From Camellia lanceoleosa (Eukaryota; Streptophyta; Magnoliopsida; Ericales; Theaceae): DNA of 64,000 bases. The translations under genes and the position numbers were made by a program. Positions 56,501-64,000 of the stretch are shown here, piece by piece. The stretch lies in contig CM045761.1 of NCBI GenBank assembly GCA_025200525.1, forward strand, positions 46,198,190 through 46,262,189, written 5' to 3'. The notes under the pieces were generated by a model. It did not search any database and was not told the DNA's origin. It saw only the letters and a list, made by a program, of their open reading frames with translations. Positions within the stretch are counted from its first letter, which is position 1, and every line of letters starts with the position of its first letter.

Positions 56501-59500
56501 GAAAAATCTTAAATTTTTATTTTGTTTTTAAAAAGTATTTTATTTTGTTTTGTGTTTAAATTAATATTAGAGTTTAGTTTATCAGTCTTGCTAATTAAAT
56601 TTTATAAATATTAGATATATTGAAAAAGAAGAGTTAAATAATCTAAATAATAACACTTCGCTACAAATAATAATAGAACAAAATAATACATTAATTAAGA
56701 AATATAAAAATAAAAATAAAAACTTAGTGAAAAACTTAAAAACAAAAAATTATAAATTATAAACAAAAAATGACATATAATACTAGATATAGGCAAGTAC
56801 ATAACCATTATAGAAGATAAGTAAGAAATACAATAGATAATTATTCTTAAACTTATAAATGAAATTCATCATAATAATTGGCGCCCACTTTTCAAATACA
56901 ACAAAAATTTAAGTTTTTTTTTTTTTTTTTGAAATAAAATTTAAGTGGACAGGGTTTTTTTTACTAATTTATAATACTTATGAATTTAAATTTTATTTTT
57001 TTAATTATTTCAGAGATTAAATAAGTTTAAATTAAATACTTTATTTTTTGGGTAAATAAATTAAATTAATGAATTCAATCGATAGTTGAGTGACTAAATA
57101 GATTTTGATTTATATATTTTAGGGATTTAATAGATTCAATCGATGATTCAGGAATTAAGTACACACTTTGATGATAATTTAGAGGTATAAAGTGTAATAA
57201 ATCCAATTTATTTTTAAAAAATTATTTACGCATAATATTACTTGATGTATATGTAAATAATTTGGGTACAACCTTTAATGCAGCTTAGTTTAAAAATAAA
57301 ATAAAATAAAAATAAAAAAACACTTTAATGCAGCTCAATGAGACTCGCGTTGACATCATACAAGGATTAAGAAGTATAGAGTAGCCCAGATCTATGACTC
57401 ACGTTGGTGAGGTCAACCTGCCCCCATAGATTTGTTAAGCTGGTATAGAAAAATGGAGAAATTACAATTAAATGGGATTTTTACAAAATAAATATAAATT
57501 TATAAAAAGAAAATTAGGACTTTAATTATTAACGTTTATAAAATTTGTCACTGTTCTGAAATTATTTTCAAAAACTTATATTGAATTGCAATTTTTCTTA
57601 GAAAAAACACCCACAAACAAGCGCATGAGTTTGCAACTTAGTATATGAAATGACAGAGACAGATACATGATTTAGAATAATCCCCTCCTCTCATATATCC
57701 TCCTATAATAGCTTATTTTGAGAAGTGAATTAAAAGTCACTTTTTAATTTTTAACCCACTTATCTTTTCACAAAAAAATTTTAAAAAATTAAAGAATAAT
57801 TTTTAACCATCTTCCCAAAACATCCCAATGTTAATAATCATTAGAAAGACATGCTTCATAGTTCTAATATCCCCCACATAATAATGGATCACTTCACATC
57901 TTATTAAAGAAAGGACTAATTATTTCCCACATGAAGAAAATCAATAACCCTCCGTTATGATGAGCTTACCACTAGCTTGACCCTTATATAAAATAAAAAA
58001 AATAATAATAAAATGTAAATAAAATATAATTATATTTCATTTATTTATTATTTTTTTTTTTTAAATTTCTACTCAAATTCATAATTCAAATACAATTTTA
58101 AAAAGTACACTCCAAGAATTTGTTTTGCAATATACTACCAAAAAGTCTCATTCCATTGTCGCCTTAACTCAACTATGGAGTCTTCATTTATTGAAATTTA
58201 TACCTATCTTTTTCTATCTATCTATCTATGCTAAGTGAAGGCAGGACAACATACATATTACAATTATTTTCTTTATTATTAATTTTTATTCTTATTTATT
58301 TGAATTGTACACACATTACGTGTGCCACCTACTAGTACTATTGTTAAGTGAAAATTGAATTTGGTGTGTAAGCCTTCTCCTCATGCCACGTGGTATATTT
58401 TTTTATCTTAAAAAAAAAGTTACACAAAGAAGTCAATAAGATTTGAATTTAAGACATTGAGTTTCATTAAGAAATATCTTACTACTTAGGCCTCGTTTGG
58501 GAAGCTGACTATTTTAGTAGACTTTTTAACTTTTTAACTATTTTAATTTGGTTTAAAAAGTTATGCTTGGAAAAATAGTTGATTTTTTTTTTTTTATAAT
58601 TGATTTGATAGTTGTGAGAGAAAAATAAAATGATAATGGGTTAAATGTGATATTTTATTTTATTGACTATTTTAACTTATTTTATCTTTATTGATTATTT
58701 CAGCCCAACCAAGGCTTTAAAAATACATATTACAATTAATTTATTTATTAGCCACTAGTTATTATTAATCAAGAGTACTGATTCACAACTTTAAATTTGA
58801 AGCTCTAATAAAATGCTCTGATGATGCGGCATGGAACAAAAAAACAAAAATAAAAAAACAAAATACATATATCAAATCATTCATAAGTAGAATTTATTTG
58901 GGAAGCTGGTAAAAAGCCAGCTTCCAGCTTTTTATCAATTTTGAGTCACATCACCTCTCACAAAATTTTCCCACAAAAAACAAAACAGTCACATCACCTC
59001 TCACAAAACTTTCTCACAAAATGACAAAATAAACTAAAAAAGTCAAAAAACCAACTTTTTACCAACTTCTCAAAACACCACGTAGAGCTCTGATTAAAAC
59101 TGTACCTTTAGTCCTTTTAAACCCTTTTGATTAATCAAACAACTTTTTGCTGAGAAAGTAACAATCTCACTGGTAAGCCTTGACCAAAGGGTCAAATATA
59201 CTTTTTTATATTGTTTTTTAATCATAAATTTAGATATTCAGTGATTTAAAAAGTGAAAAGGAGAGAAAAAAATTGTAAAACAAACATGAATGATCATAAA
59301 TCTAGATATTTAGATCATAAATTTATAATTTATAATTTTTTATTTTTTATTTTTCTCTAAATTGGTGATCCAAATGGAGTGTTAGTGAAAGTAAGGAATT
59401 TGAGTGTACCAGAGCGGTCGCCTTGATGATGTCCTGAGTCTGGTGTCCAAACACCAACCCATCACCATCTTCAGGGAATCGAGACAACAACACATCCATG

Positions 59501-60836
59501 AAGTCTGTTTCATCTTTTTTCACCTTCCCTTCTCTCATGCTCTGCACATGTTCTTCAAGCCACATACTCATGAAATAATCCATCTCTTTACCATTCTTCT
59601 TCATAGCCTTTACATTACCCTGCAAATCTAACCATTCAATCCCGGGAATCACATCCGAACACTCAGAAACACCACTCAAACACATGAACTCTTCCATCGT
59701 TCTCGCGAACTGCCTTGCCTCCTTGTCTCTCTCGCTATCACCGAAGCTGTATCTCTTTCCCACGATCGCCCTTAGCATCAGGTTCATCGTCACTTGCCTA
59801 AACCATTCACTCACTTTCACCTTACACTCTGTTTTGGAAACATATCAGAGAAAAGAAAATAAATAACTATGTAAAATTAGAAAAAGAAAGAAAAGATTGA
59901 AGTTTCTCTCTTGTTACCAGATAATCTCTTGGAATTCGGAAAGAATATATCTTGTTTGGTGAAAAACAAAGTTCGGTGATATATTGTCAAATTAATTATT
60001 TATATAAGAGAGCCTAAGTGTGCACCCCTCAAGGATGCATACCATATGCACTTAAAATATTCAAAATTGTGTGATTCATATAACAAAAATTTGTGTCTTA
60101 GTTATGACATTTTTTTGTTAGATCAATTTGTGATAAAATTATACGATTTATAATTGATGTTATAAAATTTTATGATAAAATTACGTCAATTATGATTAAG
60201 TGGATGCACACCATAGAGTTTTCCAAATTTTAAACAAACCTAATTATAATTTACCCCTTATTTTTTAAATCTAAAATTGCCGAATTTAAACGGGTTGTTT
60301 GTGAAAGTACCATTTTTGATGGAGAGTGAATAGAGCTCTTTGATGGACAAGTCCATCTCCAGGGCTCGCACATGCTTAAACGATTCCAAATGGCGGTTAG
60401 AGAGGAGGTCATGGGTGGTAACTTTACGAAGCTGGCGCCAGTACTCATCGGAAGGTCCGAGCGCAGAAAAGGCGCCATTGTAGCCCATGTATTTGAGTGC
60501 AGCGGTTTGGGGGCGAGACATGAAAGCTTGGTCGTTGACAGTGAAACATTCGGTGACTGTTTGTTTGCTGCTCACCACGACTGCTTGGCGGAACCCGAGT
60601 CGGATTGTGAAGATGGGACCGTGCTGGTCGGCCATGGCCGCGAGGGTTCGGAAGAGTGGGATTTGGCCGCCGAGGAGGTGGAGGTGGCCGAGGATCGGCC
60701 ATGCACCCTTTGGTTGTGGGGCTTGGATAAAGTGTTTGTTTGTGGTGGTGTTTTTGGACATCCATATTTTGGAGAGGAGAAGTAGGGCTAGAAGGGTTCC
60801 AGTTGCTTGAAGTAGAGGAAGCAAATCCATTTTCAC
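53527..60836 (-). CDS. CYP82: Cytochrome P450, CYP82 family (three exons)
   Basis: Exons 60836-60311, 59828-59410 and 54162-53527 join in phase to 526 residues, normal for CYP82. Splice sites: ATG|GTACTT to AACAG|AG, and CTG|GTACAC to AATAG|TC. Residues 5-24 form an N-terminal membrane anchor, followed by the Pro-rich hinge APQPKGAWPILGHL (39-52). The I-helix is GGSDTA (320-325), with Ala where Thr or Ser is usual. K-helix ETLR is 379-382, PERF 433-436, and the haem loop FGAGRRSCPG 455-464 with Cys462 as ligand. The protein would be ER-bound and use NADPH-P450 reductase for mono-oxygenation of a specialised metabolite; the substrate cannot be read from sequence. Intron 1 is 482 bp. Intron 2 is 5247 bp and holds several small DNA elements, including a GGGACGAAGCTAGAATT repeat at about 55194. 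No stop or frameshift is seen. Family is firm; subfamily is not assigned. Confidence 0.92.
56244..57205. mobile_element. TIR DNA element in P450 intron 2
   Basis: Ends AGGTTTATTACACTTT and, inverted at the right, TGGATTTATTACACTTT. Inverted similarity runs well inward (TAAATCAAA.TCTATTTA, CTCAACTATCGATT.AAT). It is flanked by ATTTATTT on both sides (56236-56243 and 57206-57213), an 8-bp target duplication, or 9 bp with one mismatch. No transposase. A Mutator-like or related non-autonomous element is the likely class. Confidence 0.7.
58490..58715. mobile_element. MITE in P450 intron 2 (GCCTCGTTTGGG ends)
   Basis: Starts GCCTCGTTTGGGAAG and ends CCCAACCAAGGC, imperfect inverted partners. The interior is AT-rich with TGACTATTTTA / TTATTGATTATTT inverted words. 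The style resembles plant hAT-derived MITEs. A target duplication was not resolved. Confidence 0.5.
58895..59079. mobile_element. MITE in P450 intron 2 (TTGGGAAGCTGGTAAAAAG ends)
   Basis: Left end TTTGGGAAGCTGGTAAAAAG. The right end CTTTTTACCAACTTCTCAAAA is its imperfect inverted partner. Inside is a direct repeat of AGTCACATCACCTCTCACAAAA. A similar end is present at 27340-27362. Confidence 0.6.
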
Positions 60837-60904
60837 AGAGAGAGGAATATGGAGAGGAAATTATGTAGAATGTTGATGAATGAAGGGTCGATATATGTAA
60901 TACT

Positions 60905-62760
60905 CAAAGTTACTATTTGATTAGCAAAATATGAAATTAGTGCTGGATTGATTACTTAGTTGGATTAATGGGATGAATAATTTTTTATTGTTAACGTTTG
61001 TTCTGTAATAGATGAAAATATATAATTTGAATTATATATTCATTTCACATTATTATTAGTTTTACTATTAAAAAAGTTATTAATTTTGTCAATGAGAATG
61101 TCTATCCAAATTTAAGCTGGGTAACAAAGATCGCAACCTAAATAATAAAATGTGAATCTTATGTATTAATAATCTTAGAGTAATGCTAGAGATCATGAAA
61201 AAAATATCATGAAGATGATCATGAAAGATTCTCCACCTTTGGATTACATATATAATAAAATACTACACATTAATCAAATGATGAAAAATCTTTATGATGC
61301 ATTTCATAATATTTTTTTTATGATTCCTAACATTACTCATAATGTTAATCATATGTTATAATTTGTCCAAACAAACAAATTCAAAGAGTAATACTATGAC
61401 AATCTCTTCTTATCCGAAAAAAATATTGAGTGTATTGGTGACACTATACAAGATCAATAAAAAGTTGCAAAAGGATTAAGTGGACAAGCATTGTATCTCA
61501 TTAACTTAATATTGTTGTGATTTCTACGGCAAATCAAGATTATTCATTGAATGTGTTAATCCAATATTTATTCATTTTTATCATATCCATAAGATTAGGA
61601 AGATAAAACCAATCATTTAATCAACTAAATAAAGTAATGTTATTATACATATTACACAATGAAATCTATCATAAAGTATACGATTCCATTTGTCATACAA
61701 TAAGTCTACAGACATAAAATCAATAATAGAACAATCATGTAAAACATAGATAAAGCAATCTTATCATTTATGATGGTCCTACCATGTTAGAAAAGTTTTA
61801 TGCAATTAATTATGTGAGTGGTTTTGCGCCTGTAGTCTTGTTGCTCGTCATATGATGGGGCACATATACATTAATTAGATATTAATAATTGTTGCTCGTC
61901 ATATGATGGGGGCGCATATACGTTAATTAGATATTAGTAACATGTTGGATTTGTTCAAGGGAATGGCTCCCCAGCGTTGGATTCCCAAATCAAATTTCTT
62001 TCGAAAGATCTTGTCCCATGCTAGTCTGTTGTAGTATTTTTTGGAAACTTTTGTTATTGGGTTAGCTATACCTAGACATGTTTGTAGTGATTCACGTGGC
62101 ATCATCAAATTATACAAGTCTTATATAAGAATCTTTTTTGATCCCTCTTTTTTTTTTTTCATTTTTCTTTTTTATTCTTTATTTGCATGTGGGTGACTTA
62201 CAAATTTCAGTAGGTGGACTTATTGTTTAATAAATCTTGTAATAATTAGCGATATTTTTATATAAGAAAATATTACTAATTGTTAGTTTTTAGCAATATT
62301 TCAAAAATTCATTACAAAAAATATCATTAATTATCAATTTTTAATGACATATACAAAAAATCGTTACAAAAATTCTTTTTCAGTAATGATTGTGATAGGA
62401 CCAATTTTTAGTGACGAATTGGTAAGATTTAATTAAAATTAAGTTCAACTATTAATATCTGCTGGTAATTTATCCTAAATTTTAATGTGACTCACAACCA
62501 CAAATAATTCACGAGGGTCATTTTGTTTTTGGAGTTGAAATGTTTAAAATAATTTTATCCGTTCTTGATTCTATGATTAGTATTTGTTCATAATAAAATT
62601 GTACAAAACAAGTATAAAGTCGTATAATATTATCTTTGGAAAATTATACGAATAATTTAATTTAAACTTAGTATAATTTGGATTATAACTAAAATATAAT
62701 CTACATATTTTATTATTCGATTATTTTTTTGAATGCATAGCATTATTGTATTTTTTATGA
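60905..62760. repeat. P450 upstream flank, paralogous to 22531-26150 (copy B)
   Basis: Starts about 70 bp upstream of the P450 start codon and matches copy A in order, with a further matching block at 62555-62740 (TAAAATAATTTTATCC, ATTATACGAATA, GGATTATAACTAAAATA) against about 25710-26150. Within it a 51-bp unit (TTGCTCGTCATATGATGGGG...TTAGATATTA) is tandemly doubled at 61841 and 61892. A weak TATA-like CATATATC is at about 60890-60897 on the gene's strand. No other gene is seen. Confidence 0.65.
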
Positions 62761-62885
62761 AGTAATAATGTACTGTATCTTTATTTAGGTAGCTCATTTT
62801 GCTAAGTTTATTTTTTGTTTTTGTTTTTGTTTTTTATTTTTTGTTTTTGTTTTTGTTGGGGGGAGGGGGGTCTATTTTTTTTTTT

Positions 62886-63165
62886 TTTTTGAGTAAATTA
62901 TAAACACGCCAATTAAAGTTTATTTAAAATACGATTTGTCTCATGTGGTTTTGAAAATTACATCCCGCCCCTTGAAGTTTCTAATTTCATAACAAATGAC
63001 TTTTTTTTATTAATACATCATTAAGTCAATTAACAGTTTTTAATAATGTTATAAATTTATTTTAATTAATAATTCAGGTAATTTTATTATTGTATAAGAG
63101 AACAGTTAAAAATTTTATTTTTCTAATTAATTCTATTAAATAAAAAAATTTGCCAAGGGGTATTT
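62886..63165. mobile_element. Partial TIR element of the GGTAAATTACA family
   Basis: TGAGTAAATTATAAACACGCC...GAAAATTACATCCCGCCCCTTGAAGTTTCTAATTTCATAACA parallels the left end of the 331-2977 element (GGTAAATTACACTGACACC...GGAAATTACATCTC). A matching right end is not clear. Confidence 0.35.
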
Positions 63166-63169
63166 GCTG

Positions 63170-64000
63170 TCTTCTTGTTTTATAACCTACCAATTGCAAG
63201 TACTTCTACCATGACTTCATCATCAATCTCCAACCTAGTTTCGGATCATACTGTCCTCAAGCTTTGTTCAATTTTTTAGAAATGTTAGATATTCTAAAAC
63301 ATAATTATTAAAAATTATACACAATATTTATATGAATACGGATCTTATAATAATTTTAACAATTCTTTTGAAATTCCTAATATTTACAGATCAATTTCCT
63401 TCAACACTATACTTCAAGTGCATTAAAGCATTAATAATCAAAGCACTTCCATGTAGATGTAGTCAAGACATGAGATGGTAAAACTATCATGACTCGAACC
63501 TGTCCCTAAAAGTTTGGGTCATAATCAGTCAGTAATTCATAGATTACCGTAGGTCTCAAATGATCATACATAATATTTATGCTAATGAGGTCACAAAGGA
63601 AAGCATATAGTAATGAGAAGTCCATTGAGTTGTGTTAATCATGAGCAAAATCATAGAGTTAACCACGTAACACAATAATACATATAAATGCCCATCAAAA
63701 ATATAAGAGCCATAGGAAAATGGTACATAGTGTTTACAACCCAAAACCATGGAAGCAAAAACAAAATAAGGTCAACGTATGGTGTGAGTCAAGACAAAAC
63801 TCTGTCTCGGAGGCATGACTCGATTGGGTCACAGAAAGGCTCCTGAAGCTAACTTTAGGGGTGTGCTCTCTATTGCTGATCACCTACATGTGCATACATA
63901 AAATTGGGTTAGCGAAGCTCAATGAGTAATAATACAGTAAAGCAGTGTAAGTAGATGATCATAAGGTTCTCAAAAAATCCATAATCATATAAATCAAGTG
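63170..64000. other. Possible LTR fragment at the window edge
   Basis: GC content rises and a mosaic of short GC-rich phrases appears (GGAGGCATGACTCG, GTGATCACCTACATG in approximate form, AATTGGGTTAGCGAAGCTCAATGAG). On the minus strand, CTCATTGAGCTTCGCTAACCCAATTTTATG followed by a pattern like CACATGTAGGTGATC recalls the part of the gypsy LTRs at 19430-19490 and 36930-36990 (TACTGGG..GGCTCACC..CAGGTA). Neither end is in view and no coding sequence is seen. Confidence 0.3.

Noticed and set aside
60258..60310. P450 as a pseudogene truncated after residue 192
   Set aside because: The read-through past 60311 leaves CYP82 similarity, whereas splicing at GTACTT (60310) to the AACAG acceptor (59829) restores phase and gives a normal 526-residue protein.
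60372..60785. 137-codon plus-strand frame opposite P450 exon 1
   Set aside because: It lies wholly antisense to a well-supported CYP82 exon and has no domain of its own.

Overview
This window is nuclear DNA from a flowering plant, most likely a eudicot. It is AT-rich and intergenic in character, dense with Ty3/gypsy, Ty1/copia, CACTA, Mutator-like, hAT-like and Helitron sequence, and it carries one intron-containing gene with plant-style splice sites. I see no bacterial genes, rRNA, tRNA or CRISPR array. All similarities were judged by eye; nothing was aligned computationally.

Layout. 1-9553 looks like the right part of a CACTA (En/Spm-like) element: palindromic AATCACACTT/AAGTGTGATT repeats lie at both sides, a CACTA-type terminus ends at 9553, and the interior holds apparent host-gene exons (6.7-8.2 kb) and an antisense Ty1/copia reverse transcriptase scrap. 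A 2.6-kb inverted-repeat element with a CCACCC-rich core sits inside the left repeat block. 9745-12236 is a reverse-oriented solo LTR. 13.6-17.25 kb is a decayed chromovirus (gag knuckle, PR, RT, RNase H, INT, chromodomain), followed by the start of its 3' LTR. That LTR region is invaded by a 2171-bp solo LTR with a perfect GGCCC target duplication. 20.9-30.5 kb is gene-free: it holds a segment paralogous to the P450 promoter region, a Mutator-like element with a 9-bp duplication, and a ~2.7-kb tandem duplication whose edge coincides with a TIR element.

30.6-51.2 kb is one Tat-lineage Ty3/gypsy element: 5' LTR, a leader typical of this lineage, gag, PR, RT, RNase H, a second (archaeal-type) RNase H, INT, and a spliced antisense ORF downstream of pol. 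Its pol is split at 34003/43911 by a 9.9-kb gag-only LTR retrotransposon with a perfect AAACC duplication. The 5' LTR of that intruder is in turn split by a 937-bp Helitron, and the 3' LTR supplies the empty site. The order of events is therefore Tat element, then gag-only element, then Helitron. The gag-only LTRs and the solo LTR at 17.6 kb share a family-specific cluster of CGCTCGAGCG palindromes just upstream of the TATA box.

53527-60836 (minus strand) is the only apparently intact host gene: a three-exon cytochrome P450 of the CYP82 family, 526 residues, with a 5.2-kb second intron carrying several small DNA transposons. Its upstream flank recurs at about 22.5-26.1 kb without the gene. 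The right edge (63.2-64 kb) resembles part of another LTR. Apart from the P450, nearly all coding sequence here is broken transposon sequence.
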